64,000 bases of DNA from MGBC114844 sp910585855 (GCA_965646165.1 CBFFYP010000007.1:18375-82374); one strand, 5' to 3'. Counted from the first letter of the stretch, positions 16,128 through 25,368 are shown. Numbers and translations are program-made. Notes: generated by a model from the sequence alone, not told the origin.

Positions 16128-17416
16128 ATGTCAAACAAAGTTATTTTAATCTTGATGAACTATTCATCTCTGTTGGTATTGACGTCGGTGCTGACTTCTC
16201 CTGGATGTCTATCGCACTCCCGAACCAGCAGTTTGTAGGAAAGCCTTATAAAATCCTGCATAACAGCATGGATTCCCTTACAGCCGCTGTTTCTAAAATA
16301 AAAGAAGCAGAAGAGCTGTATTCTTTGGAAAGTCGCATTTTCCTTGAATCCACGGGAATCTATCATTACCCACTCTTCTGCTATCTTCGTGATAAGGGTT
16401 TTAACGTGTCTGTTATCAATCCTATCATCACTAAGAATAGCACAAATATCAACATACGAAAAGTGCATAATGACCGTTTTGATTCTAAAAAAGCGGCTTT
16501 GGTTGGTTTAAAACCCGATTGAAAGGTTTCTCTTATGCCGTCTGACCTTGCTTTGAACTGTCGTAATCTATGCCGTGAATACTACGATTTAATAGACTGC
16601 CGCAGTGCCTACGTGAACAAACGCCAAGGTGAACTGCGTATGGCATTTCCACAGTATCTTGGCATTTTCTCCAAGGTTACAATCCATACATCTCTTACCT
16701 TATTGGAAACGTATACATCTCCATCTGCCTTTATTAAAGCAGACAAACAAGAGATGATTGACATCATCAAATCAACTGCCCGCTTTGGACTTACCTATGC
16801 CCTGAACAAATATCATGCCATTATCCGGGCTGCCAATGAAGCAAATGAGTTTGGTTACATCATTGAAAGCAATATCAGGCGGATTCGTCTTTATATCAGT
16901 TTCATCCGTAAATATGATGAAGCAATCAAAGGGATTCTAGATGCTATGCATGAACTTGTTGACGTCAATGAGGATACCGATTTTGTCAGGCATATCCATT
17001 TGATCGAAACATTCAAAGGTGCTGGTTTCTTATCCGCCGTATCCCTCATGGGAGAGATTGGTGATTTCTCGGCTTTTTCAAAACCAAAACAGCTTTTTGC
17101 TTACTTTGGTCTTGATCCGGCAGTAAAACAATCCGGCAAATTGGAAGACACAAAAACCCAAATGTCTAAACGGGGCTCTGCCATAGCCAGGCGGGTGGTT
17201 CATACACTGGCTTTACAAAGCATCGGCACATCCCGCACGGGAGAAGCCAAAAATCCGGTTCTGCGTAATTACTACCTCAAAAAATGTGAATCAAAACCCA
17301 AACTCGTGGCAATGGGGGCTGTTTCACACAAAGTATGCAACATGATATTTGCAATACTCAGGGACAATAAGCCTAATTACTCCGCAGGAACATGTCAAAA
17401 AATACCATGCTACTAA
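16128..17416 (+). pseudogene. IS110-family transposase, two lesions
   Basis: The natural start is probably ATG 16128 (GAAAGGAGC upstream; it would read MSNKVI...), but the frame that encodes NLDELFISVGIDVGADFSW is one base off, consistent with loss of one T in the run at 16144-16147. The same frame then meets an in-frame TGA at 16520-16522 (…VGLKPD, stop, KVSLMPSDLALNC…) and continues intact to 17416. The N-terminal part has GIDVGADFSW and FLESTGIYHYPL (RuvC-like catalytic residues); the C-terminal part has HLIETFKGAGFLSAVSLMGEIGDFSAF, FAYFGLDP, KQSGK and SKRGSAIARRVVHT. Apart from the two lesions it looks complete, so inactivation seems recent. Confidence 0.82.
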
Positions 17417-17487
17417 ATGCGACATAGCCACATAAAATACTGTAAATCTAACGAATCAATATTTTTTGAAAAAATGATAGTTTCACC

Positions 17488-17510
17488 AAAGGGTAAGTGC
17501 GCCCTTTTTT
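17488..17510 (+). terminator. Terminator after IS110 transposase
   Basis: AAAGGG / CCCTTT stem with an 8-base loop followed by TTT, 72 bases past the transposase stop. Confidence 0.6.
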
Positions 17511-17598
17511 GCTAAAAAAATAATTTCAATTTTTCTCATTTTGCTATTGACATTTATTAGCTGGACTTTACTTTTTCCATAATAAAACAACTTTTATA

Positions 17599-18474
17599 TT
17601 ATTTCTCTATCCTTTTCACCTCTTGTATAAACCGTTCTAACATATTTTCAGCACTACATGGTGAAAATCCAAGTTCTTTTGCTTTACATATATTTATCAA
17701 AGAACATTTCGGCACGATTCCATTACTATTAGCAATAATTTTAGATTTACTCCCTATTGCATTTTTCATAATCTGAAGAATTTTTAACATTGTTAACTGC
17801 TCTTGTACGCCAAGAAGTATCGTTTTATTCTGTGTCCATTTATCTATTGTAAAAATCTGTTCTATAAATTTTTCAAGTTCTGATACATGCAAATAATTAT
17901 TATATTTTACTTCTGGAATAAAACAAATAACATCTTCTCCCATTAAAATTTTCTTTGCCATTGTTAAAAAGCCTGAACCTTTCGTATTTTCTAAATCTAC
18001 AAATGGTCCTAACATTCTTGGCAATTGGATAATTAATTTTTCTGGAATTATAGATTCTCTTATCAGACATTCTGATAAATACTTTGTCATTCCATATGGT
18101 TCTGGATTGACTACAACACTATTTTCACAAAGTTCTCCTTCCACACTCCCATAAACAGATACCGTTGATATATAAATAAACCTTTTCACATATACTTGTT
18201 CCGCAAAATAAATTAATTTCTCTGTTGCCTTAATATTATCATTAATCAACTCTTTTACTGTTCCAGTCAACCTTGCTGCAATATGAATAACTGCATCTAT
18301 TCCTTGCAACTTTGGTAACTTTTTCGAAATATCTGCTCTTATCAACTCATAATCTGCACTTTTTGGCATAATATTACGATAAATACCTACTACATCATAC
18401 CCAGCATGGAACATTTCATTTGCAATATATTGTCCTACATTCCCTCCTATTCCTGTTATAAGTATTTTTTTCAT
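17599..18474 (-). CDS. NAD-dependent epimerase/dehydratase family protein
   Basis: Extended short-chain dehydrogenase, 291 aa from the ATG at 18474, which overlaps the upstream stop as ATGA with GGGAG in front; a longer frame from 18486 lacks a site. MKKILITGIGGNVGQYIANE is the NAD motif; DAVIHIAAR, IYISTVSVYGS and the YGMTKYLSE (YxxxK) active site follow. It is short for the class and may be a 4-reductase or epimerase finishing a deoxysugar. Co-directional with the split transketolase, formyltransferase and radical SAM genes; the IS110 element follows its stop. Substrate unknown. Confidence 0.82.
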   Translation of the reverse strand: MKKILITGIGGNVGQYIANEMFHAGYDVVGIYRNIMPKSADYELIRADISKKLPKLQGIDAVIHIAARLTGTVKELINDNIKATEKLIYFAEQVYVKRFIYISTVSVYGSVEGELCENSVVVNPEPYGMTKYLSECLIRESIIPEKLIIQLPRMLGPFVDLENTKGSGFLTMAKKILMGEDVICFIPEVKYNNYLHVSELEKFIEQIFTIDKWTQNKTILLGVQEQLTMLKILQIMKNAIGSKSKIIANSNGIVPKCSLINICKAKELGFSPCSAENMLERFIQEVKRIEK

Positions 18475-19388
18475 AATTTCTCCCATTCTTTATAAATCAT
18501 TTGTAATATATCCTCTATTGACAAACCATTCATTCTTTTAATTTCATCATGATTTCCATATCCTTTTGCAAAAGTATCCCTTAATCCCATTCGAATCAGC
18601 CTTGCATTTACACCAGTTTCCGCAAGAATTTCCGATACTGCACTTCCAATTCCTCCAGTAATACTATGTTCTTCCACTGTTATAATTTTACTTGTTTCTT
18701 CTGCTGCCTTTAAAATAGTTTTCACATCTAATGGTTTTATTGTTCCTAAATGAATCACTCTTACCATAATATTTGTTTTTATTTGTTTTACTGCTTGAAG
18801 AACATCATATGTTATACCTCCTGTCGAAATAATCGTTAAATCTTTACCATCACATAATGTTTGTGCTTTTCCTAATTCAAAATGATATTCTGATGGATAA
18901 ATTTCCCGATTACTTTCTCTATTCAACCGAATATATACAGGACCATCTATTTCTACAGCAGCTCTCACCATTTGTTCTACTTCCTTTACAGAAGCTGGTG
19001 AAAGAATTGTCAAATTTGGCAAAACCCGAAGCATAGCAATATCTTCAGTAGTATGATGTGTTGGTCCAGATGTGCAATAATCCATCCCTGCACTATAACC
19101 AATTATTTTCACATTTCTCTTTTGCAAACATATATCATTTCTAATAAACTCATTTGCACGATATACAAGAAACGGTGAAACAGCATATACATACGGAATC
19201 ACCCCACATGTTGCAATCCCTGAAGCAGCACCAATTAAATTTGATTCTGCAATTCCCATCTCTATATATTGTCTTTTACTCCGGTCAGAAAGCTTTTCCT
19301 TAATATTCATAGAATCTGAACCTAATACTATAATTCGTCTATCATTTTCAACTAATTGACTCAATGTATTCAAACATGCATTTACCAT
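18471..19388 (-). CDS. Transketolase-like protein, C-terminal subunit
   Basis: Pyrimidine-binding and C-terminal domains of a split transketolase, 305 aa. YIEMGIAESNLIGAASGIA carries the catalytic glutamate region; YSAGMDYCTSGPTHHTTEDIAMLRVLPNL and YIRLNRES follow, then the C-terminal domain with TVEEHSITGGIGSAVSEIL. Lies three bases after the N-terminal subunit and overlaps the epimerase by four, so the genes are tightly coupled. Split transketolases in glycan loci may transfer a two-carbon unit to a sugar-nucleotide ketone or feed sedoheptulose 7-phosphate to GmhA; both readings are inference. Confidence 0.88.
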   Translation of the reverse strand: MVNACLNTLSQLVENDRRIIVLGSDSMNIKEKLSDRSKRQYIEMGIAESNLIGAASGIATCGVIPYVYAVSPFLVYRANEFIRNDICLQKRNVKIIGYSAGMDYCTSGPTHHTTEDIAMLRVLPNLTILSPASVKEVEQMVRAAVEIDGPVYIRLNRESNREIYPSEYHFELGKAQTLCDGKDLTIISTGGITYDVLQAVKQIKTNIMVRVIHLGTIKPLDVKTILKAAEETSKIITVEEHSITGGIGSAVSEILAETGVNARLIRMGLRDTFAKGYGNHDEIKRMNGLSIEDILQMIYKEWEKL

Positions 19389-19391
19389 TAT

Positions 19392-20201
19392 CTATATGCC
19401 CATCTGTTTTCTAATCAAAAACCATTCTTTATCATTTGGTTTTCTTCCATGCCAATTATTCTGGTTCTCAATTATATTTACACCTTTCCCTTTTATTGTA
19501 TGTGCAACAATTGCTTTTGGTTTTTTATCCATTGGTTTCTGTAATGCTTTCATTACCTCTTCCATATTATTACCATCTATTTCACAAGTATTAAATCCAA
19601 AATCAAACCACTTTTCTACTAAAGAATCTAATGTAGTAATATTAAACGTATAATCTGATGCCTGAAGTTTATTATAATCTATAATTACTGTAAGATTATC
19701 TAATTTCTGATGTCCTGCACATAATGCAGCTTCCCATACTGAACCTTCTTCACACTCTCCATCTCCAAGAATTGTATATACTTGATAATTTTGTTCATTA
19801 TATTTCGCTCCAAGTGCATATCCAATAGAAATTGACAATCCATGTCCAAGTGCACCTGTTGTTGCTTCAATTCCTGGAATCTTTAAAGAATCAGGATGCG
19901 CTCCTAATATACTTCCCGGTTTACATAATTTTAACAATTCTTCATTTGAAATTAATCCTAAATCAACTAATATTAAATATTGAATAATACATGCATGCCC
20001 TTTACTTAAAATAAATCTATTTCTATCTGTATTTAAATAGCTTCCTTTATTATAATTAAGAAACCCTCCATAATATAAAGCAACCATAATATCTGTACAT
20101 GAAAGTGCTGAACTTAAATGTCCACTTTTTGTTTGATATCCAACTTCCATTATTTTCTTTCTAAACTCTGTTGCTTTTTTTTCTAACTGATAATTTTCCA
20201 T
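19392..20201 (-). CDS. Transketolase-like protein, N-terminal (ThDP-binding) subunit
   Basis: ThDP pyrophosphate-binding half of a two-subunit transketolase. From the ATG at 20201 (TTGAGGATAAAA before it; the longer frame overlaps the previous gene) it is 269 aa. TKSGHLSSALSCTDIMVALYY, SKGHACIIQYL, PGSILGAHPDS, ATTGALGHGLSISIGYALG and the metal/ThDP motif GDGECEEGSVWEAALCAGHQKLDNL with IIDYNKLQ are all present, so it should bind cofactor. Partner is the adjacent gene. Its place in a flagellar-glycan operon, apart from central metabolism, argues for a specialised role. Confidence 0.9.
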   Translation of the reverse strand: MENYQLEKKATEFRKKIMEVGYQTKSGHLSSALSCTDIMVALYYGGFLNYNKGSYLNTDRNRFILSKGHACIIQYLILVDLGLISNEELLKLCKPGSILGAHPDSLKIPGIEATTGALGHGLSISIGYALGAKYNEQNYQVYTILGDGECEEGSVWEAALCAGHQKLDNLTVIIDYNKLQASDYTFNITTLDSLVEKWFDFGFNTCEIDGNNMEEVMKALQKPMDKKPKAIVAHTIKGKGVNIIENQNNWHGRKPNDKEWFLIRKQMGI

Positions 20202-20215
20202 TTTTATCCTCAACT

Positions 20216-20953
20216 CTAAATTCGTTCTGCAATCCATTGTAAAATTTCATCATTAATTACAGTATATCTTTTTCCTTTTAATTCAATCTGTGCTCCACTA
20301 TAAGGTGGATTCCAAAAAGCTCTTATCTTATTATCAATTTCCTCTACTTGTTCATTCTCTTGAATCAATTTCATACTTTCTAATTCCTTTAAACTAAAAT
20401 ATCTTCCATTTTTTTGTAAAACAGCTTCTAATTCTTTTTTCTCTCTTATCTGATTTATTATATCTTTAAAAAGATTAAATAAATTTTTATGTGTAATATT
20501 TACTAAATCTTTATTAACAATATTACTGTCAATAGAGAAATGCCTACATTCTATTATTTTACCAGTATCGAATTCTTCATCCATATAATGAGCTGTAACA
20601 CCCCAATAACCCCAATTCTCAATAATTGCAATATGATATCCAGATCCTCTAGCCTCTGGAAGTGGTCCAGGATGAAAATTAATACTTCCTATAGTTGGAA
20701 TATTTAATATCTCTTTACTTATTCTTTTCCAATAAAATGATAATATATAATCTACTTCTAGATTTCCATTTCTAAAATTTGATAGTAACTCTTTTTCAGT
20801 ATATATAGAAATATCATTCATTTTACAAATTTTCTGTAATACATTATCATTTTCTCTAATAACAGCTCCCACAATGTTTGTTCTTACATCCAATAAATAT
20901 TGTAATGCAGCCTTAGATGATTCTGTTTCTTTTGCCATAAAAATAACTTTCAA
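20216..20953 (-). CDS. Formyltransferase family protein (sugar N-formyltransferase-like)
   Basis: Resembles the catalytic domain of methionyl-tRNA formyltransferase and of enzymes that N-formylate amino sugars with N10-formyltetrahydrofolate. From a TTG at 20953 (GGGAGATATTA just upstream) it is 245 aa and begins with the family pattern xKVIFMAKETESSKAALQYLL. INFHPGPLPEARGSG carries the catalytic Asn and His, and EEFDTGKII the catalytic Asp. A longer ATG start at 20995 would overlap the preceding gene and lacks a site. With a DegT aminotransferase in the same cluster, an N-formylated amino sugar is a plausible product. Confidence 0.82.
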   Translation of the reverse strand: MKVIFMAKETESSKAALQYLLDVRTNIVGAVIRENDNVLQKICKMNDISIYTEKELLSNFRNGNLEVDYILSFYWKRISKEILNIPTIGSINFHPGPLPEARGSGYHIAIIENWGYWGVTAHYMDEEFDTGKIIECRHFSIDSNIVNKDLVNITHKNLFNLFKDIINQIREKKELEAVLQKNGRYFSLKELESMKLIQENEQVEEIDNKIRAFWNPPYSGAQIELKGKRYTVINDEILQWIAERI

Positions 20954-20978
20954 TAATATCTCCCTCTTTCTACAAATT

Positions 20979-22040
20979 TCATATAAAATTAACATGTGTT
21001 CCTGGATGTTTTAATTGATATAAATATTGATTAATTTCATCCAAACGACACGCATCTCTACATATATGATTAATATCCATTTCTTCAAAAGAAGACATTA
21101 CTTTTTTTCTCTTTTCTCCATGCCAAATTTTTTCAAATGATTGCTCATACAAATTGCCATATAAAAATTCAAATTTTCCAATAAAATTAACACAAGGCCA
21201 TACATTTCCTCTCGCATCAATATGTGTCATAAACGGCAGCCCATAACAATTATCATATCTTTTATTTTCTTTCATCTTTTTCATTGCATTAATACGATAG
21301 TAAATCTTAAATTCTTCAGACTCATATTGTTTAATACTATTCTCCAATTCAAATAATTCCTTATAATCTACTTCTAAACGATTTTTACTTTGCATATGTT
21401 GTGAATATGGTTTAACTGTAAAATAATCAACTTTTAACTTTTTCAACTCTTTAGCCATATCAAGAATTTCATTAATATTTTCTTTTATTAATAAACACTG
21501 TACTCCTAATGTAGTTTTCAAATTTCTCTTTTTCTTCCATTCCACAGCATAAGCAATATTATTTAATGTTCTTTGTAAATCTCCATTTTTACTATTATGA
21601 ATTTTTTTATATGTTTCCTCATATATAGCAGCTACACTAAATCGAACCCACGTAAATGCATGTAAACATTCTTCTGTTATTTCTTTATTTAATAATACAC
21701 CATTTGATGCCATAGCAACATCTAAGCCAATTCGTTTCATATTTACTACCAAATTAGGCATATCTTTATTTAATAATGGTTCACCTTCTCCTGAACAAAT
21801 AACACTTTTCAAACCATGTTTTTTCATATGTTCAATATTATTAAACATCATATGGCTATTTAAAAAAACTGGTTTATATCCCAAATAATCCACTGCACAA
21901 AAAGTACAACGATGATTACAAGTTCCACTTGGTGATATTTCAATTTCAATTGGGTATATCTCCTCCCCATGAAGCCATCTTGCAACTTCACATGGATGAA
22001 ACATAAGCTTATGTGAATCTAATTTAAAATCTTCACTCAT
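20979..22040 (-). CDS. Radical SAM protein
   Basis: 353 aa from the ATG at 22040 (GGAGAAGAAAA before it). YPIEIEISPSGTCNHRCTFC carries the CX3CX2C cluster motif, and VICSGEGEPLLNKDMP the SAM-binding glycine motif. The C-terminal part (THIDARGNVWPCVNFIGKFEF, LYEQSFEKIWHGEKR, CRDACRLDEIN) has the spaced cysteines of a SPASM-like auxiliary cluster, and the protein ends PGTHVNFI; the 13564-14640 radical SAM also ends HINFI, so these two look like paralogues. First gene of the formyltransferase/transketolase group, downstream of the leader copy at 22113-22205. Substrate unknown. Confidence 0.85.
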   Translation of the reverse strand: MSEDFKLDSHKLMFHPCEVARWLHGEEIYPIEIEISPSGTCNHRCTFCAVDYLGYKPVFLNSHMMFNNIEHMKKHGLKSVICSGEGEPLLNKDMPNLVVNMKRIGLDVAMASNGVLLNKEITEECLHAFTWVRFSVAAIYEETYKKIHNSKNGDLQRTLNNIAYAVEWKKKRNLKTTLGVQCLLIKENINEILDMAKELKKLKVDYFTVKPYSQHMQSKNRLEVDYKELFELENSIKQYESEEFKIYYRINAMKKMKENKRYDNCYGLPFMTHIDARGNVWPCVNFIGKFEFLYGNLYEQSFEKIWHGEKRKKVMSSFEEMDINHICRDACRLDEINQYLYQLKHPGTHVNFI

Positions 22041-22112
22041 TTTTCTTCTCCATCTTATTTTTATAATCATAATACTTAATATAAAATAACTAATATCCTA
22101 TAAAATATAAAT

Positions 22113-22205
22113 AATAAAAAAGAAATAGACACCATATCCATTTCTTGAAAATTCATTCTCTGATATATGCGCCTCCTTGCGTTGTAGGATTCTTATCTAA
22201 ACTAA
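22113..22205 (-). ncRNA. Candidate leader/sRNA copy A
   Basis: A 45-base block (22156-22200) matches 41 of 45 bases with 25314-25358, and each is followed at a similar distance by a terminator hairpin. The block contains the pseB leader motif (GCAAGGAGGC here). No clear -10 box is seen upstream of this copy: TAAAGTTA is present but the partner is degenerate. It may be a decayed paralogue of copy B or a leader that ends transcription before the 22040 radical SAM gene. Confidence 0.5.
22120..22146 (-). terminator. Terminator hairpin, copy A
   Basis: AAGAAAT / ATTTCTT stem (extended by GA/TC after one mismatch), followed on the minus strand by TTTTTTATTATTT. Would also end the cyclase-gene transcript. 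Confidence 0.72.
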
Positions 22206-22330
22206 AACTAAGATAAATATTATCTTTTAAAATATAACTTTATAAAATATTCCAAACTAAAATAATAATTAAACCAATTTTTACTAAAAATTTTTCTTAA
22301 TATTTTAAATAAACTATAAATCTATTTTCT

Positions 22331-22906
22331 TTATTTATCTACAATCAATAATGCTCTTACTGGTGATCCATCCACATCGTCCATCTTTAATGGCTGTGCT
22401 ACAAGAAAATACTTTCCTTCAGGTATCTTATCCAAATTTAAATTTTCTAATATAACAACTTCATTTTCCAAAAGTATCTTATGAACCTGCTTTTGAGACA
22501 CTTCATCCCCAACAGTTGGCATTTCTACACCTATTAAATTTATTTTGCATTTAACAATACTTTTAGCAAACTCTTCATCTAATATCACATTACCACGTAA
22601 TAAAATTTTATCTGTTCCCTCTTCTAAAGTTTTTGCTAAAAATTCTGATGTAATCCTTCCATTACAATATATTACCTCACAATATCCAATACATTTATCT
22701 AATGATAGTTCTGCTACATCCTTTCCTTCTGCAATAAAATGCTTTGGTGCATCTATATGAGTTCCAGAATGACTCCCTAAACTTAGAATTGTCAAATTAC
22801 ATATATCACCATTCTCTATAGACAGCCAACTTTTTTTAGTTGGTATAGGATCACCAGGATATATAGTTGTTGAAAAAAGTTCTTGTGTAATATCATAAAT
22901 AATCAT
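22331..22906 (-). CDS. Cyclase family protein (kynurenine formamidase-like)
   Basis: Metal-dependent hydrolase of the Cyclase (PF04199) group, 191 aa. The hallmark HSGTHIDAPKHF metal motif is near residue 50, with YPGDPIPTKK, RGNVILDEEFA and IGVEMPTVGDE following; length is typical. Such proteins hydrolyse N-formyl kynurenine, isatin and similar amides or lactams. In this island, two bases after a GT2 gene and upstream of an N-formyltransferase cluster, the natural guess is a deformylase or amide hydrolase for a sugar intermediate; that is inference only. The gap from 22207 to 22330 is AT-rich with no gene. Confidence 0.82.
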   Translation of the reverse strand: MIIYDITQELFSTTIYPGDPIPTKKSWLSIENGDICNLTILSLGSHSGTHIDAPKHFIAEGKDVAELSLDKCIGYCEVIYCNGRITSEFLAKTLEEGTDKILLRGNVILDEEFAKSIVKCKINLIGVEMPTVGDEVSQKQVHKILLENEVVILENLNLDKIPEGKYFLVAQPLKMDDVDGSPVRALLIVDK

Positions 22907-22908
22907 AG

Positions 22909-23964
22909 CTATTTACCCCTATTTTTTATTTCAATCCTTCTTACTTGTAATTTAAAAGTAATAATAATTAGCCATATCCATCTTTTCTTTATTAAAAAAG
23001 GAATTATTTTTGCATTATCATTATGTTTTTGAACATAATATACTATTGAATGTTGCAACTTCTCATCATTTACTATTCTATAAATATTAGTATACAATTT
23101 TTTTAAATCTTGAAGAGTATAAATCCTCAATAATCTAGTACTAGTAAACATTGACATAATTGCATACTCACTATAACAATTTTTAATAACTTGTTCATAC
23201 TTCCCCATAATTTTTTCAATGTTTCTTACTATATACCTAAAATCTAAAGGACCCATCCACATCTTTCCACTAGCACAATTCAACTGTTTTTTATAGTTTG
23301 CTTGCCTATAATGATCACAAATATATAAACATCTTGCTAAATAATATACACGATTACAATACCCTAAATACATAATCACAAATATTGTATCTTCCCATGC
23401 ATTCACTTTTTCATTATAAAAGATATGATTTTTCTTAATTATTTCTGAACAATACAATTTTCCCCAAACGGTCCATAATATTTTATGATCTTTTATATCA
23501 TCTGCAAATCTATATATTAATTCTATTACAGCTTTTCTATCGTCAAAAGACTGGTTTTCTCTACTTCCAATAATACAATTTTCTCCAAATATATTTTTTT
23601 GTATTGCATTTCCAATCACAAAATCAACTTTTTTTCTAATATAAATATTATACAAACTTTCAATTGCATCTTTTTCAATAAGATCATCTATATCCATAAA
23701 AAATATATATTTCCCACAAGATTCTCTTATTCCAACATTCCTTGCAGATGCAGGTCCACCTTTTATTTTATAAAAATACTTAATTCTTTTATCCTGTTCT
23801 CTATATTTTTCACATAATTCTGCACTCTTATCCTCAGATCCATCATTTACAAGTATAATTTCTAGGTTATTATATGTTTGATTTCTAATGCACTCCATAC
23901 ATTGTATAATATACATCTCCGCATTATATATAGGAATTATAACACTTATTAAATCATTTTCCAT
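22909..23964 (-). CDS. Glycosyltransferase family 2
   Basis: GT-A glycosyltransferase of 351 aa. SVIIPIYNAEMYIIQCMECI and EIILVNDGSEDKSAELC form the nucleotide-binding start; GGPASARNVGIRESCGKYIFFMDIDD holds the DxD-type metal site; VNAWEDTIF is the later acidic motif. The C-terminal 120 residues are Lys/Tyr/Ile-rich with a hydrophobic stretch near the end (RWIWLIIITFKL). It overlaps the upstream radical SAM gene by 11 bases. Probably extends the flagellin glycan; donor and acceptor unknown. Confidence 0.87.
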   Translation of the reverse strand: MENDLISVIIPIYNAEMYIIQCMECIRNQTYNNLEIILVNDGSEDKSAELCEKYREQDKRIKYFYKIKGGPASARNVGIRESCGKYIFFMDIDDLIEKDAIESLYNIYIRKKVDFVIGNAIQKNIFGENCIIGSRENQSFDDRKAVIELIYRFADDIKDHKILWTVWGKLYCSEIIKKNHIFYNEKVNAWEDTIFVIMYLGYCNRVYYLARCLYICDHYRQANYKKQLNCASGKMWMGPLDFRYIVRNIEKIMGKYEQVIKNCYSEYAIMSMFTSTRLLRIYTLQDLKKLYTNIYRIVNDEKLQHSIVYYVQKHNDNAKIIPFLIKKRWIWLIIITFKLQVRRIEIKNRGK

Positions 23965-25141
23965 ATATATCTCCCCCTATTACAACATAATCTCTAGGTT
24001 CTAGAATTTGTATTGCTGGCTCTATTTCCTCTGCATCAAAAGATCTTCCATTGCAATAATCGCAACTTAGAAAATATTCTTTTACATTTAAATAATCTCT
24101 TAATTTTCTTTTTGCTTCCAACCCCATCTTATCCAATTGTTCTAAGTCTAAAAATTCTCCTTCTATAATTGGAATTGCACCTAAATTAACTGCATTAGCA
24201 ATATACGGACATTTAAATATTTTTCCAGCCAATAGTGTTACAAGATTCTTAGCACAGCATTTATTATATATTTCTTCTAATTGTATTCTATCACGATTAT
24301 GTTTTTTAATATCAGCACATTGAGTCCAATTCCCCATTTCATGAATATCGTATGTTATATTTCTTTTATCTAATTCTTGCTGCATATTTAATAAATTTCT
24401 TGACAATCTACCATAATTTGTAATACTAAAACTAACTTTTTCATTCTCCATAACATCCCACATTTCTTTTGTAGGCATAATTGTTGCATTGGAATATATA
24501 ACTACCCTATGTACTGTAGAATATGAAATTATTTTTTCTATCACCCTATGTATTTCAGAATGCATAAATGGTTCTCCACCTAAAATACGAATTTCATATA
24601 TCTCATCAACATATTTTAATAAAATATTTAACCAATTAATCAATTCTTCTACCAAATAATTTTTTGGTATTTTATAGTATTGCATTAAATTACTGCAATC
24701 CCTACAACGCATAGAACATTTTTCAGTAATTTCTAAATCTATACTTCTTAAAAACAACTTATCAGAAACGTTTAAACTCTCATGACTTAATATACATGAT
24801 TCAATTTCTCTAATCGCTACTTCTTTAGATTTTAATAAATAAGTATCATAAAGGTAATGTTCTTTTAACAAATAAGTAAACGCTAATTCCCAATTTTTAT
24901 ATCCCACTCTTTGTAATTTTTTAATTACTGGTGTAGCATTTGGTATACATATTAAAAATTTTCCATCTAATTTCTTCTGTACAATCTCATCTAAAGAAAA
25001 AATATCTATATCTGTGTGTGCTTTATTCTTTCGTATCTTATTATCTTCACAGAAACATAAAACAAAAAGCTTTCTTCGTATACATTCTTGATATACCGCT
25101 TCTCCAATAGAACAATACCCATAAATTATAACCTCTTCCAT
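23954..25141 (-). CDS. Radical SAM protein with N-terminal Rossmann-like domain
   Basis: 395 aa from the ATG at 25141 (AAGGAGAAGGTG before it). Residues 1-105 (EEVIIYGYCSIGEAVYQECI, FLICIPNATPVIKKL) resemble the Rossmann-like NAD/sugar-binding domain found fused to many glycan-modifying enzymes. The radical SAM core starts near residue 135: IDLEITEKCSMRCRDC gives the CX3CX2C motif and IRILGGEPFMHSEIH the SAM motif. Further cysteines (NKCCAKNL, FKCPYI, SCDYCNGRSF) suggest an extra cluster. It follows a FliA-type promoter and terminator-ended leader. Function unknown; the fusion hints at a sugar-linked substrate. Confidence 0.82.
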   Translation of the reverse strand: MEEVIIYGYCSIGEAVYQECIRRKLFVLCFCEDNKIRKNKAHTDIDIFSLDEIVQKKLDGKFLICIPNATPVIKKLQRVGYKNWELAFTYLLKEHYLYDTYLLKSKEVAIREIESCILSHESLNVSDKLFLRSIDLEITEKCSMRCRDCSNLMQYYKIPKNYLVEELINWLNILLKYVDEIYEIRILGGEPFMHSEIHRVIEKIISYSTVHRVVIYSNATIMPTKEMWDVMENEKVSFSITNYGRLSRNLLNMQQELDKRNITYDIHEMGNWTQCADIKKHNRDRIQLEEIYNKCCAKNLVTLLAGKIFKCPYIANAVNLGAIPIIEGEFLDLEQLDKMGLEAKRKLRDYLNVKEYFLSCDYCNGRSFDAEEIEPAIQILEPRDYVVIGGDIYGK

Positions 25142-25270
25142 CACCTTCTCCTTTCTATTTATTATACTTTTAATCTATTCTAATTTTATTCCTACTTTAC
25201 TATTTATACTAAATATATTATAAAGTTAATATGATTATCTAATTTTTATCTTTAAAAAATTCTCTTTAAA

Positions 25271-25362
25271 TAAAAAGAAGAAATAGACACTTATATCTAT
25301 TTCTTCCACCTACTTCTCTGATATATGCGCCTCCATGCGTTATACGATTCCTATCTAATATA
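25271..25362 (-). ncRNA. Candidate FliA-dependent leader/sRNA copy B
   Basis: A FliA-type promoter (25369-25395) is followed at once by the conserved block (25314-25358) and then a strong terminator, predicting a transcript of about 90 nt with no start codon at a useful distance from its GGAGG. Either a stand-alone late-flagellar small RNA or a leader attenuating the 25141 gene. It contains four GGA motifs, so CsrA binding is possible. Confidence 0.55.
25277..25306 (-). terminator. Terminator hairpin, copy B
   Basis: Perfect 11-bp stem GAAGAAATAGA / TCTATTTCTTC with an 8-base loop and TTTTTA after it on the minus strand. Confidence 0.85.
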
Positions 25363-25368
25363 TTTTAT

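Larger units (their letters stand above)
15788..17580 (+). mobile_element. IS110-family insertion sequence, defective copy
   Basis: Encodes a RuvC-like DEDD/Tnp20 transposase typical of IS110, on the plus strand against the direction of the sugar operon, in the gap between the 17599 epimerase and the DegT gene. About 340 non-coding bases lie before the transposase and about 170 after, as expected for IS110, which lacks classical terminal inverted repeats. Ends are approximate: the left edge is set at the small palindrome GTAGTC-AATAA-GACTAC (15788-15803), the right edge between the terminator and the epimerase stop. Base composition is richer in GC than the flanks, a sign of recent arrival. 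Confidence 0.78.
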
